Part shown: one piece after another, positions 26,666 through 37,750 of the stretch | Position numbering within the stretch: position 1 is the first letter of the stretch | Layout of the letters: the number at the start of each line of letters is the position of its first letter | Assembly: GCA_020073305.1 (NCBI GenBank) | Contig: JAIQFK010000008.1 | Span: 62,001 to 126,000, forward strand | Reading direction: 5' to 3' | Length of the DNA stretch: 64,000 nt | From: Terriglobia bacterium | Lineage (GTDB): Bacteria > Acidobacteriota > Terriglobia > Bryobacterales > Bryobacteraceae | The notes under the pieces: generated by a model | What the model was told of the DNA's origin: nothing | Databases searched by the model: none | Seen by the model: only the letters and a program-made list of their open reading frames with translations | Made by a program: the position numbers and the translations under genes

Positions 26666-27580
26666 ATGAGACTTTTGCCCCGAATCATGCACGCGTCTGC
26701 GACTCTTGCCTTTTGCCTCTTGCCTTTTGCCTTGCCCTGCTCGTCGCAGGTCTTTAGCTTCACGCGCGAGCAGATGATTGAGTACACGGCGACGAATCCG
26801 TTTCCACGCTTTGAAGACGGCCGCCCGAAAGTGCCCGATGAGCTGCTTGAAAAGTGCAAGGGCCTTTCCGCCGAAGAAGTCTGGGCGGTGCTCCCGGGCG
26901 AGAAGTTCCGCAATCAGTACGAAGGTAACTGGCAGATTCTGCATCCGGAGCGCAAGCTGGTGGGCCGCGCGGTGACGGCGCAGTTCATGCCGTACCGGCC
27001 GGACGTTGCCGGAGTGGTCGAAGCTCGCGCGAAGGCCATGGGCCTGGGTGAGAACCACAATCAGCGTGTTATCGATTCGCTGAAACCTGGCGATGTGCTG
27101 GTGGTGGACCTGTTCGGAAAAATCGAAGAGGGGACCATCGTCGGTGATAATCTGGCTACGGCGATCTTCGCGGAGACGAAGACGGGCCTGGTTGTGGACG
27201 GTGCGATCCGGGATCTGGAAGGAATTTTCCCGATCGACATGGCTCTCTACTTCCGCGGCGCGCACCCAACGCCGCTGAGGAACGTCATGCTGACCGGCGT
27301 CAATGTCCCCGTCCGCATCGGCAATGCGACCGTCATGCCCGGCGACGTAGTGTTCGGCGATCGCGAGGGGATCTACTTTATTCCGCCAAACCTGCTCAAA
27401 AAGGTTTTGGACAGAGCCGATGAGACCCACATTCACGACGAGTGGACCAAGATGAAGCTGCTGACCGGAAAATACAAATCCAGCGAAATCTATCCCAGTC
27501 CGAGTGACCCGGCGCTCAAAAAGGAGTACGCGGAGTACCTGAAGAAGCGGCTGGGGAGAGAGCCGGAAGCCGAAAAGTAG
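26666..27580 (+). CDS. RraA-like family protein with signal peptide
   Basis: A 304-residue protein (ATG 26666; GTG 26648 possible). The core is an RraA/dimethylmenaquinone-methyltransferase-like fold: DVLVVDLFGKIEEGTIVGDN, then VVDGAIRDLEGI and PGDVVFGDREGIYFIP, the aldolase-like metal-binding landmarks. The N-terminus (ASATLAFCLLPFALPCSS) is a signal peptide, unusual for RraA, which binds RNase E in the cytosol; RNase inhibition is therefore unlikely. Members of the wider family are oxaloacetate decarboxylases or HMG aldolases. The signal-peptide codons contain a perfect 14-base tandem duplication (26705-26732). Confidence 0.83.
   Translation: MRLLPRIMHASATLAFCLLPFALPCSSQVFSFTREQMIEYTATNPFPRFEDGRPKVPDELLEKCKGLSAEEVWAVLPGEKFRNQYEGNWQILHPERKLVGRAVTAQFMPYRPDVAGVVEARAKAMGLGENHNQRVIDSLKPGDVLVVDLFGKIEEGTIVGDNLATAIFAETKTGLVVDGAIRDLEGIFPIDMALYFRGAHPTPLRNVMLTGVNVPVRIGNATVMPGDVVFGDREGIYFIPPNLLKKVLDRADETHIHDEWTKMKLLTGKYKSSEIYPSPSDPALKKEYAEYLKKRLGREPEAEK
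26705..26732 (+). repeat. 14-base tandem duplication within a signal-peptide coding region
   Basis: CTTGCCTTTTGCCT occurs twice back to back (26705-26718 and 26719-26732). It encodes part of the hydrophobic leader of the RraA-like protein, with the frame shifting between the two units because 14 is not a multiple of 3. Confidence 0.7.
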
Positions 27581-27627
27581 TTTGGGAAGGCCTTTGTCTA
27601 TCACAATATCTTATTATTTTTCAATGA

Positions 27628-27671
27628 CTTGAAAGATTTTCTTGTCACTCGATGGTCGAGTGTGCTAAAAC
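27628..27671 (+). promoter_or_regulatory. groESL promoter with inverted-repeat operator
   Basis: TTGTCA (27643-27648), a 17-base spacer and TAAAAC (27666-27671) form a sigma70-like promoter. The perfect arms CACTCGA (27646-27652) and TCGAGTG (27656-27662), separated by TGG, lie in the spacer, so a bound repressor would block transcription. The repeat resembles CIRCE, the HrcA operator, but has 7 instead of 9 bases between ACTC and GAGT. Alternatively CTTGAAA (27628-27634) with CTCGAT 13 bases later resembles a heat-shock sigma factor promoter. Confidence 0.5.
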
Positions 27672-27676
27672 CTAGA

Positions 27677-27714
27677 GTTCGGAGCCGAGCTGACCTCGGT
27701 TCCAACACCCGAAC
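27677..27714 (+). promoter_or_regulatory. Nested hairpin in the groES 5' untranslated region
   Basis: GTTCGG (27677-27682) pairs with CCGAAC (27709-27714), and inside it GAGCCGAG (27682-27689) pairs with CTCGGTTC (27695-27702) with one G-U. The structure lies between the promoter and the ribosome site of groES and does not itself contain the TGGAGG site. It may stabilise or regulate the mRNA. Confidence 0.4.
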
Positions 27715-27744
27715 CCATAACTGAATTTATCTGGAGGTTGGACT

Positions 27745-29708
<1,964 letters not shown>

Positions 29709-29798
29709 GGCGCTAGGCGCGCGGCAGACCACGGTCGTTCGCCGAGGTTGGGCGAGGCCGAGTTCCCGCGGGCGAGCAACTAGCTCGAGCGAAGTCGC

Positions 29799-29837
29799 AA
29801 GCCGCGCTCTCCGTAGAGGGGGCGCGGCTTTTTCTTT
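29799..29837 (+). terminator. Intrinsic terminator after groEL
   Basis: AGCCGCGC (29800-29807) and GCGCGGCT (29822-29829) are perfect complements around a 14-base loop, followed by TTTTTCTTT. It ends the groESL transcript about 90 bases after the groEL stop. Confidence 0.85.
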
Positions 29838-29874
29838 GTATTCTGATCAGGTTCCCAGGAGTCGGGCGGCTCTG

Positions 29875-31692
29875 CTATTGCTGAACAACCGTGACGGAAC
29901 GCCAGGTGAAATTACCAGCGGCGTCGAACGCTCTGAAAACGATGGTATTGGTACCAGAGCTCAGCGGGATGCTGGCGGTCCAGGTGACGGTTCCGGTGGC
30001 GGCGCCGGCAGTTCCGGTGGAATTGGACCAGCTAACCGAGGTGACCCCGACATTGTCTATGGCCATGCCCTGGAAAGTGATGGTGCTGGCCGCGGTTGCA
30101 ATGACACTGGCGGCAGGATAGGTGATAACCAGCGACGGCGGCGTCGTGTCCTTGGGTGAAGCGGGCGGCGGCGGGTTTGACGGGGCCGGGTTCGACGGGG
30201 GCGGATTAGGCGAGGGAGCCGGCGTGGGTGGCGGCGCCGGTGCGGGAGCCGGAGGCTGCTGCCGCACCACTGAGGCCATCTGACTCGCGGTGTGACCGGC
30301 CGAGTCAATGGCCGTAATCGTGATGACGTTGGTGCCCAAGACAAGCGGAACCGTAGCCGTCCAACTGGGCGACCCAGCCGCTTTGCCGGATGCCCCGCTG
30401 GTCAGTTGCCATGTGATTTGTACCGGTCCGGCACCGCCGGATACCGTGCCGGAGAATGGAACGGAAGCCGCGGTTGTGGTGGAGGGCGGAGTCTGCATCG
30501 TCAGAACCAGCGGCAGCGACGGCGGGGGCGTGGATGGCGAGGAAGTCGTGGCAGATGCGCCGTAAAGCGACTGCACGATGGCAATATCTCCACTGCTCAG
30601 ATGTTTGCCAAACCGGTAGTACGGATACATTACGTCGTTCGGATTGTCGGTGTGGACCAGTCCCAGCGCATGCCCTGCCTCGTGCAGGGCCACGGTGTAC
30701 AAATCCGTGTCGGCTCCGATCTGCCAGCGCTCATCGTCATCCAGATGCATATCGCCGGCGATCGGTTCGGGGTTTGGCGGAGCGGGATAAAAGGTATGGG
30801 CGAGAACCCCACCGGGCCCGTCGAAAGGAAACAGATCGCCGTGGGCTCCGCGCGCGAACAGAATGTTGATGGTGCGAAGCGCCCGGGCGTCTGTCCCGCT
30901 GACGAATTGCACGTTGGCGGCGCCAGACCATTGATTCAGAGCTCGGAGGATCTCGGACTTGACCGCCGCCGCCGGGAGTTTCTCCGTCACTTGAGAGAAC
31001 ACGTAGCCGAGCACGAGGCCGCTCGATCCGGTCACGGGCCAGCTATAGGCAGAGCCGGCGTTCTGGGCAACCGCGGTTTCCTGTACGATAGCGCCGGAGC
31101 ACGCACGCACGGGCGTGTGCGAGACCAGTTCCGGCGATGCCGGGAAAATGTACGCAACCTCATCCCATGAGGCGAGCCGGGACAGGTCGCCGAGCGCTCC
31201 CGCTACCAGCAGGTGGTGCGGGGCGAGATTCCGATTTTCGATCAGCCGCAAACTATGTTCGCGCACCAGGGCGCGGGCCTCATTCATGTCGACATCGGAG
31301 TGAAACTCGACGATGTAGGCATGAAGCGAGCCGGCTATCGACGATACCAGCGGGCTGATCTTGTCGCGATGCTCCAGCCGTGAAACCCAGACCACATGCA
31401 GTCCGTCGAGCGAAAAATCATCGGGCGCCGCAATCATCAAGGTGGACTGCGGCAGATAGCCGGTGACCGTGATTCCGCGATCGCGCAACTGGCTGAAGAT
31501 CTCCGGGCGCACGGCGCCGTCGAACTGAATCAGATAGTGGGAGCGTCCCTCAGTCCTGCGCTTCAGCGGACTGGCCAGATACTCGGTGCGATCGGGCCGA
31601 GGGTCAAAATCTCTCGTCTTCAGATGAACGGTTTCGGCGGCGAGGGTGGCCACGCCACATGCCGCCAGGATCAGACAACGTAGGCAGTTCAC
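29875..31692 (-). CDS. Secreted matrixin-type metalloprotease with Ig-like repeats
   Basis: A 605-residue exported protein. After a signal peptide (residues 1-18) comes a pro-region, then a matrixin-like catalytic domain whose zinc motif is HEAGHALGLVH (H337, H341, H347) with the Met-turn DVMYPYY. A first Ig-like domain (about 395-490) is followed by a Pro-rich linker and a second Ig-like domain containing DTTPPSLVITYP and TNTIVFRAFDAAGN. It probably degrades extracellular protein or self-processes at the cell surface. It is divergent from the NHL-repeat gene. Confidence 0.88.
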   Translation of the reverse strand: MNCLRCLILAACGVATLAAETVHLKTRDFDPRPDRTEYLASPLKRRTEGRSHYLIQFDGAVRPEIFSQLRDRGITVTGYLPQSTLMIAAPDDFSLDGLHVVWVSRLEHRDKISPLVSSIAGSLHAYIVEFHSDVDMNEARALVREHSLRLIENRNLAPHHLLVAGALGDLSRLASWDEVAYIFPASPELVSHTPVRACSGAIVQETAVAQNAGSAYSWPVTGSSGLVLGYVFSQVTEKLPAAAVKSEILRALNQWSGAANVQFVSGTDARALRTINILFARGAHGDLFPFDGPGGVLAHTFYPAPPNPEPIAGDMHLDDDERWQIGADTDLYTVALHEAGHALGLVHTDNPNDVMYPYYRFGKHLSSGDIAIVQSLYGASATTSSPSTPPPSLPLVLTMQTPPSTTTAASVPFSGTVSGGAGPVQITWQLTSGASGKAAGSPSWTATVPLVLGTNVITITAIDSAGHTASQMASVVRQQPPAPAPAPPPTPAPSPNPPPSNPAPSNPPPPASPKDTTPPSLVITYPAASVIATAASTITFQGMAIDNVGVTSVSWSNSTGTAGAATGTVTWTASIPLSSGTNTIVFRAFDAAGNFTWRSVTVVQQ

Positions 31693-31752
31693 GCCCTTCT
31701 TATCGCCTCAACCTGAGACTTTCTTTAGGGCGAAGCACTTAATTTACGGGTC

Positions 31753-34359
31753 ATGAAAGTCAGGGCTTTCGCAATCGTTCTAGCTGGCGTTATTCTTCCC
31801 CTCCTGCTGGCTGGCGCAACCAGTGCACCGCCGCCGTCTTATACGATCCAAACCGTTGCGGGCAGCAGCGAGGTGGGTGACGGCGGCCCGGCGCTCGAAG
31901 CCGCGATTAGCGATGCGGAGGGCGTAGCCATCGACGGCGCCGGAAATGTCTTTGTTGCCGACGCCAACGATCACCGCGTCCGCAAGGTCACTCCCGACGG
32001 GAATATTTCGACGGTTGCCGGCGACGGCACACCGGGTTTTCGCGGGGATGGCGGTCCCGCATCGGCCGCGCGGCTCAACACTCCTTATGGCATTGCCGTC
32101 GACGGCGCGGGTAACCTTTATATCGCTGACCTGGGGAACAACCGCGTACGCAAGGTCGGTCCGGATGGCACGATCTCAACGGTTCCGGGAACCGACACAT
32201 TGATGGCTCCGCGCAATGTGGCTTTGGACGCCGCCGGCACGCTCTACATCTCCGAATTTGGCGGCCATCGTGTGCGACGCGTGCGGATGGATGGCGCTGT
32301 GGAAGTCGTCGCGGGAACTGGCGTCGCGGGGTTTGGAGGAGATGGAGGCCCGGCTACAGCGGCTCAGCTTTCCTCTCCCGCGGGGCTGGCGTTCGATTCC
32401 GCGGGCAGTCTCTACATCGCCGACAGCGGAAACAATCGGATTCGCAAATTGGCCGCCGGTGTGATAACCACCGTGCTGGGCCCCGATGCTGCCGGCAATA
32501 GCCCGCTCGATCTTCCTACCGCGGTGGTCGTGGATAGCGCCGGCGATCTGTACATAGCCGATTACGGCAACGACCGCATTCAGCTCCTCACCTCGCTGGG
32601 CTCTGTGAGCACTGTGCCGGGCGTCGGCCGCGACCTGGCACTCGATTCCGCGGGCAATCTCTTCGTCGCCAGTTGGTCGTATCTGATGGAACTGGCGCCA
32701 TCGCTCGCGCTTCAGACGATTGCGGGTAACGGTTCATATCCGTTTCGGGGCGACGGAAGCAATGCAGCTTCGGCACGATTGAACGGGCCGGTCGCGGTCG
32801 CGCTGGATTCGGCTGGGGCCTTGTACATTGCGGACCGCAATAATCTTCGAATTCGCATGGTCACGCCGTCGGGGATCATTTCCACGTTGGCGGGGGACGG
32901 CAGCTCCGGCCCGGCCATCACCCAGTTGAGCTATCCGGCGGGGGTGGCTGTGGATGACTCAGGTAGCGTTGATATCGCCGATCAGGACAACGACCGCATC
33001 CAGCAGGTGACGGCGACCGGCGTCATCATGACCCTGGCCGGAACCGAAACGCCGGGATTCAATGGCGACGGTTTGCCCGCCATCGCGACGCAGCTCTTTT
33101 CACCGGGAGCCTTGGCGCTGGCCAGCGATCACACGCTCTATTTTGTGGACGCAGCCAACCAGCGCGTCCGGAAGATTGCGCGTAACGGACTGGTTTCCAC
33201 GGTGATCCAGACAACGGCAGCCGGAGTGGCCCTGGATCCATCGGGCAATGTCTACGTTGCGGATACCAACCTGCACAGCATCGAACGCATCGATCCACAA
33301 GGCCAGGTCACCGTTCTTGCGGGCACGGGCACACCCGGTTTTGGCGGAGACGGAGGACTGGCGGCATCGGCGCAGCTCAACTCGCCGTCGGGTTTAGCGG
33401 TCGATTCGCAGGGCAACGTTTATATAGCCGACACAGGGAATAGCCGCATCCGTGTGATCGGCAGTGACGGCGTGATGCGAACCATTGCCGGCAACGGCGC
33501 CGCGGATTTCGATGGCGACGGTGGCCCGGCGCTCTCGGCCGCACTGAACGCGCCGATGGGTTTGGCGGTGGATGCGGCGGGAAACCTGTTCATCGCCGAC
33601 TTCGGGAATAATCGCATCCGCAAGCTGACACCCTCGCCCATTGCGGTCGAGCAAAACGCACCGCTCGCGGTCGTCAATGCCGCGAGTATGATGGCCGGGC
33701 CGATCGCGCCAGGCGAAATTGTTTCGCTCTTTGGATTGGGTATCGGTCCGGCAACACCGGAAGGAGGCATGCTCGATGCTTCGGGTGTCATGGCTACCGA
33801 GGTAGGCGAAACGCAGGTTCAGTTCGATGGCGTTGCCGCGCCGCTCTACTACGTGCAGGACAGCCAGATCAACGCCCAGGCTCCTTACGAGATCGCAGGC
33901 AAAAGCACGGTGGATGTGGAGATCTTCTATCAGGGGCAATCGCGCGGGAAAGTGACGGCGCAGGTGGCTCCCTCGGCCCCGGCGATTTTCACCGCGAGCG
34001 CCGGAACCGGCCTGGCGGTCGCCCTGAATGAGAACGGAACTCTGAACTCGCCGATTGAACCGGCGCCGCGGGGGTCGATCGTGACGCTCTATGCCACGGG
34101 CGAAGGAGTTGCGGATCCGGCCGCCACGGACGGCAAACCGGCGGCAGAGCCGCTCCCCAGACCCACGCTTCCAGTAACGGTGACCGCAGGCGGATACCCA
34201 GCCGAAATTCTCTTTGCCGGTGCCGCACCGGGGTTTGCCGGACTGCTGCAGATCAATGCGCGCCTGCCGGGCGCAATTGCACCGGCGGGCAATCTGCCTG
34301 TAGTGCTGCGGATTGGCACGGTGTCGAGCCAGTCGGGTGTCACCCTCGCGGTACGATAG
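31753..34359 (+). CDS. Secreted NHL-repeat protein with Solibacter-type C-terminal domain
   Basis: An 868-residue exported protein. A signal peptide is followed by about a dozen NHL-type blades with variations of LYIADSGNNRIRKL and VAVDGAGNLYIAD, which form beta-propellers. From about residue 635 comes a domain beginning VVNAASMMAGPIAPGEIVSLFG and containing PLYYVQDSQINAQAPYEI and the ATGEGVADP motif; this matches the Solibacter uncharacterised C-terminal domain family, found at the ends of many secreted acidobacterial proteins. The role is probably surface binding or sensing. There is no enzyme motif. Confidence 0.9.
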   Translation: MKVRAFAIVLAGVILPLLLAGATSAPPPSYTIQTVAGSSEVGDGGPALEAAISDAEGVAIDGAGNVFVADANDHRVRKVTPDGNISTVAGDGTPGFRGDGGPASAARLNTPYGIAVDGAGNLYIADLGNNRVRKVGPDGTISTVPGTDTLMAPRNVALDAAGTLYISEFGGHRVRRVRMDGAVEVVAGTGVAGFGGDGGPATAAQLSSPAGLAFDSAGSLYIADSGNNRIRKLAAGVITTVLGPDAAGNSPLDLPTAVVVDSAGDLYIADYGNDRIQLLTSLGSVSTVPGVGRDLALDSAGNLFVASWSYLMELAPSLALQTIAGNGSYPFRGDGSNAASARLNGPVAVALDSAGALYIADRNNLRIRMVTPSGIISTLAGDGSSGPAITQLSYPAGVAVDDSGSVDIADQDNDRIQQVTATGVIMTLAGTETPGFNGDGLPAIATQLFSPGALALASDHTLYFVDAANQRVRKIARNGLVSTVIQTTAAGVALDPSGNVYVADTNLHSIERIDPQGQVTVLAGTGTPGFGGDGGLAASAQLNSPSGLAVDSQGNVYIADTGNSRIRVIGSDGVMRTIAGNGAADFDGDGGPALSAALNAPMGLAVDAAGNLFIADFGNNRIRKLTPSPIAVEQNAPLAVVNAASMMAGPIAPGEIVSLFGLGIGPATPEGGMLDASGVMATEVGETQVQFDGVAAPLYYVQDSQINAQAPYEIAGKSTVDVEIFYQGQSRGKVTAQVAPSAPAIFTASAGTGLAVALNENGTLNSPIEPAPRGSIVTLYATGEGVADPAATDGKPAAEPLPRPTLPVTVTAGGYPAEILFAGAAPGFAGLLQINARLPGAIAPAGNLPVVLRIGTVSSQSGVTLAVR

Positions 34360-34394
34360 TCAGCAGACGGGCAGGGAAGTGCCCGCGCGCTCTT

Positions 34395-35345
34395 GTGGAC
34401 ACCCTGTTCGACGAACCCTCTGCATTCGATCGCGACGCGTTTGCCGCGCGCCTGAAGGACCTCGCCCTCCGCCACATCTACGTCGGCGGCAGCTCCTGGA
34501 AATACGAAGGGTGGCTTGGACAGATCTACAGCCGCGGGAATTACCTGGTGCGCGGCCGCTTCTCGCAAAAGCTATTCAACGACACCTGTTTGAAGGAATA
34601 CGCACAGACTTTCCCCACGGTCTGCGGCGACTTCGCCTTTTACCAGTTTCCCAGCGAAGAATTCTGGCGCCGGCTGTTTTTGCAGACGCCGCCGGGTTTC
34701 CGCTTCGCGTTCAAAGTACCGGAGCAGATCACCTGCAAGGTGTTTCCCGCGCACGCACGATATGGCGGCCAGTCGGGCGCCGAAAACGAATCGTTCCTGG
34801 ATGCCGATCTGCTCAAGGAATCGTTCCTGCGGCCGCTCGCGCCCTACCGCGACCGGACTGCACTGTTGATCTTCGAATTCGGAGGGTTTTCGAAAAAGAC
34901 CTTTGGGAATGCCGGTGAATTTCTCGAGCGGCTCGACCCGTTTCTGGCCAAACTGCCGCCCGAGTTCCGTTACGCAGTGGAGATCCGTAACGCTGACTTT
35001 CTAGAGCGGGACTATTTTCGCAGCCTGCGCAGCCACAACGTGGCGCACGTATTCAACGCCTGGTCGCGCATGCCGGAATTGCGCTACCAGATGGCCCTTC
35101 CGGATTCTTTCACGGCCGACTTCATCGTGAGCCGCGCGCTGCTGCGGCAGGGCCGCAGCTACGAAGAAGCGGTTCAGTTATTCTCACCGTACACCGAGGT
35201 CAAGGACCCGAATCCGGAGGTGCGCCAATCGTTGCGCGACATGGTCCGCATCGCCCAGGACAAGCAGACAACGGCGTTTCTGTTCGTGAATAACCGCCTC
35301 GAGGGAAACGCGCCGGCCACCATTCTGGCGATTACGGAGCCCTGA
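34395..35345 (+). CDS. DUF72 (YecE-like) protein
   Basis: A 316-residue TIM-barrel-like DUF72 protein. It has the family opening YVGGSSWKYEGWLGQIY, QFPSEEFWRR, the central FKVPEQITCKVFPAHARYGG and the C-terminal region FLFVNNRLEGNAPAT. The GTG start gives MDTLFDEPSAFDRDAF. Function is unknown; structures in the family suggest a nuclease- or isomerase-like barrel. It is convergent with the SDR gene. Confidence 0.88.
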   Translation: MDTLFDEPSAFDRDAFAARLKDLALRHIYVGGSSWKYEGWLGQIYSRGNYLVRGRFSQKLFNDTCLKEYAQTFPTVCGDFAFYQFPSEEFWRRLFLQTPPGFRFAFKVPEQITCKVFPAHARYGGQSGAENESFLDADLLKESFLRPLAPYRDRTALLIFEFGGFSKKTFGNAGEFLERLDPFLAKLPPEFRYAVEIRNADFLERDYFRSLRSHNVAHVFNAWSRMPELRYQMALPDSFTADFIVSRALLRQGRSYEEAVQLFSPYTEVKDPNPEVRQSLRDMVRIAQDKQTTAFLFVNNRLEGNAPATILAITEP

Positions 35346-35346
35346 T

Positions 35347-36135
35347 TCAACGAAGCTTCCAGTGATCGCCTGCGAATTCGGCGGTCTCCTCATTCCACGT
35401 GCCGAACTTGGCGGCCATCTGGCCGCCATCGACGACGAGAGCCGCGCCGGTGATGTAGGACGCGAGATCAGAGGCCAGAAATGCAATGGCATTGCCGACA
35501 TCCTCAGGTGTTCCGCCGCGCCCGAGCGGGATGTCTCGGAGATAGTCTTTGAGGACCGTGGGGCTGGCAAAGACCTCCCGCGTCAGCCGTGTCCGGATGA
35601 GGCCGGGGCACACGGCATTCACGCGAATCTGCCAAGGACCCAATTCGTTGGCTGCGGTGTGCAGGATTCCCAGGATGCCGGCCTTAGTGGCGTTGTAAGC
35701 GATGAGCGTGGCTTCTCCGTCGTACGAGTTGGTGGATGCGGTGAGGACGATGGCTCCCCGCCGCCGCGGTTTCATCCGGATAGCCGCGGCCTGCACGGTG
35801 TGAAAGACGCCGGTGAGATTGACCGCGAGCGTGCGATTCCAGTTCTCGATGGGCGTTTCATCAAGGGGCGCCCAAGTCACAGTGCCGGCATTGGCGACCA
35901 GGATATCCGGCGCACCGCTGCGCGCCAACGCCGCGTCGATGGACGGGCGGTCGGTGACATCCACGATGCATCCGTGACCGCCCAGCGATGCGGCGACTTT
36001 CTCAGGCTGCTCGCCCTCCAGATCGAAGATCCAGACGCTGGCGCCGCCGGCAGCCAGCGCTTGCGCCGCCGCAAAGCCGATCCCGTTCGCGCCGCCGGTT
36101 ACCACGGCCAGTTTTCCGGTGAAATCCAGGGGCAT
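35347..36135 (-). CDS. SDR-family NAD(P)-dependent oxidoreductase
   Basis: A 262-residue classical short-chain dehydrogenase. The cofactor-binding TGGANGIG is near residue 14; NAG in LVANAGTVTW is present; the catalytic Ser, Tyr and Lys are visible in TASTNSYDG and YNATKAG; GLIRTRLTREVF follows. It oxidises or reduces a hydroxyl substrate with NAD(P); the substrate is unknown. It is divergent from the amidohydrolase gene with an 84-base intergenic region. Confidence 0.92.
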   Translation of the reverse strand: MPLDFTGKLAVVTGGANGIGFAAAQALAAGGASVWIFDLEGEQPEKVAASLGGHGCIVDVTDRPSIDAALARSGAPDILVANAGTVTWAPLDETPIENWNRTLAVNLTGVFHTVQAAAIRMKPRRRGAIVLTASTNSYDGEATLIAYNATKAGILGILHTAANELGPWQIRVNAVCPGLIRTRLTREVFASPTVLKDYLRDIPLGRGGTPEDVGNAIAFLASDLASYITGAALVVDGGQMAAKFGTWNEETAEFAGDHWKLR

Positions 36136-36219
36136 CTGTTTTTTCTACCACAGCGCGGGTGGAATGCGACGGCTGATCCACGGCGTTATATACTAGCCCC
36201 CTGAGGAAAGGCACCATCC

Positions 36220-37743
36220 ATGTGGATTCGCAAAGGACATCGTGATCGTCTGAAGGGCGTGGACTCGCCCATGCCCACACAGGTCGTCTCCAACGAGGAG
36301 TTCATTCCCCGTCCGCAGAGCCAGCAGCAGAAGGAAGTCGAATACTGGATCGGGCAGATCGCCGATGAGAAGTCCAAGAAACTCGGTCTAGACCGTCGCA
36401 AGTTCATGGCAAGCTCCATGGGGCTGGCCACGTGTTTCCTGGCCGCGAACAAGGTTTGGGGCAAGGTGTTCGACGTGGAAGAGGCCGAGGCTTCCGAAGA
36501 GGCGGCGCACCACGAGAAATGGCCCAAGGGCGACTACTTCGTCTTCGACGTGCAGTCGCATTTCACCAACGGGATTCCTATTGGGCTGCGGGGCGAGATC
36601 GGGAAAATGGAATTCTTCCGCAACATGGGCTTCAAGCTCGGGGAAAGCAAGGACGAGTACAGCTTCCACAACTTCATCAAGGAGATGTTCTTCGACAGCG
36701 AGACCGACATGATCGTGATCTCGGGCGTGCCGGGCCGCGAAGAGCAGCGCGATAAAGAAGGCAAAGTGCTCGAAGGCGCGGCGCGCACTCCCGGGCTCAA
36801 CATTCTGCCGAGCTGGCTCATGGCACAGGCGCGCGACGAGATCAACAGCCTGGCGCAGTCCAAGCGCGCCATCAGCCAGGGCAATCTCGCTCCCAATCAT
36901 TACTGGGACCATGCCGCCAACAAAGCCGACAAGTCCGCGGTCATCGAGCAGATGGAGCGCGAATTGAACGTCTACAAGATCTCGTCCTGGAAATGGTATT
37001 GCCATACGGATCCCGGCAAAAGCGGCCACGGCTTCCAGTGCGACGACGACAATGCGCAATGGTTTATCGAGGAGTCACGCAAGCGGGGCATGAAGACCTT
37101 CAGCGTGCACAAAGGCTACTCGTATCAGTCGCGCATTCTGGGCCATCTCGCCAATCCCAAGGACATCGAAAAGGCGGCGCTCAGAAATCCCGACATCACG
37201 TGGGTGATTTATCATTCGGCTATCCAGCACGGGCCGAACGAACCGAACTGGAAGGAATCCGACAAGTACGACGCCAACACCGGCGACTTCGCCTGGCACA
37301 ACGTGCTTATGGATATCAAGCGGCGCAATCCGAAGATGAACAACGTTTATCCCGAGGTCGGCAGCTTCTTCAACGCGCTGGTCATTGCGGACCCGATCCT
37401 GGCCATGCACGGCATGGGAAAGAACATCAGGACCTATGGTGTGGATCATGTCATCTGGGGGACGGACTGCTTGTGGTGGGGTTCGCCCCAATGGGCCATC
37501 GATGCCTTCAAGCGATTCCAGATCTCGGACGAGCTGTGCGAGAAGTTCGGCTACAGTAAGATCACCAAGGAAGACAAGCAGAAAATTTTCGGCCTGAATG
37601 CCGCCAGGATTTACGGCATCGACGTGAAGGTCAAGCGCAATCCGTTGCCTGCCGATGCGCTCTCGCGGCTGAAGACGGCGTATCTTGACAACGGCGGCGA
37701 GCGCTCGAACCAGGCATTCGGCTGGGTGCGCGCGGACGTTTAA
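36220..37743 (+). CDS. Amidohydrolase-family protein with internal twin-arginine-like segment
   Basis: A 507-residue protein of the amidohydrolase-2 superfamily. Barrel landmarks are [12 protein letters not shown], where the usual HxH is Qx[23 protein letters not shown] and the final [16 protein letters not shown] with the catalytic Asp. About 55 residues before the barrel there is [18 protein letters not shown], a twin-arginine-like hydrophobic segment set well inside the protein. A ribosome site (GAGGAAAGG) precedes ATG 36220, so this start is credible. The multiheme cytochrome gene begins 7 bases after its stop, suggesting a joint role. Substrate is unknown. Confidence 0.85.
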   Translation: MWIRKGHRDRLKGVDSPMPTQVVSNEEFIPRPQSQQQKEVEYWIGQIADEKSKKLGLDRRKFMASSMGLATCFLAANKVWGKVFDVEEAEASEEAAHHEKWPKGDYFVFDVQSHFTNGIPIGLRGEIGKMEFFRNMGFKLGESKDEYSFHNFIKEMFFDSETDMIVISGVPGREEQRDKEGKVLEGAARTPGLNILPSWLMAQARDEINSLAQSKRAISQGNLAPNHYWDHAANKADKSAVIEQMERELNVYKISSWKWYCHTDPGKSGHGFQCDDDNAQWFIEESRKRGMKTFSVHKGYSYQSRILGHLANPKDIEKAALRNPDITWVIYHSAIQHGPNEPNWKESDKYDANTGDFAWHNVLMDIKRRNPKMNNVYPEVGSFFNALVIADPILAMHGMGKNIRTYGVDHVIWGTDCLWWGSPQWAIDAFKRFQISDELCEKFGYSKITKEDKQKIFGLNAARIYGIDVKVKRNPLPADALSRLKTAYLDNGGERSNQAFGWVRADV

Positions 37744-37750
37744 CCGGTCC

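Noticed and set aside
27643-27671. A standard CIRCE element upstream of groES
   Set aside because: The spacing between ACTC and GAGT is 7, not 9 bases, so I report it only as an imperfect inverted repeat.
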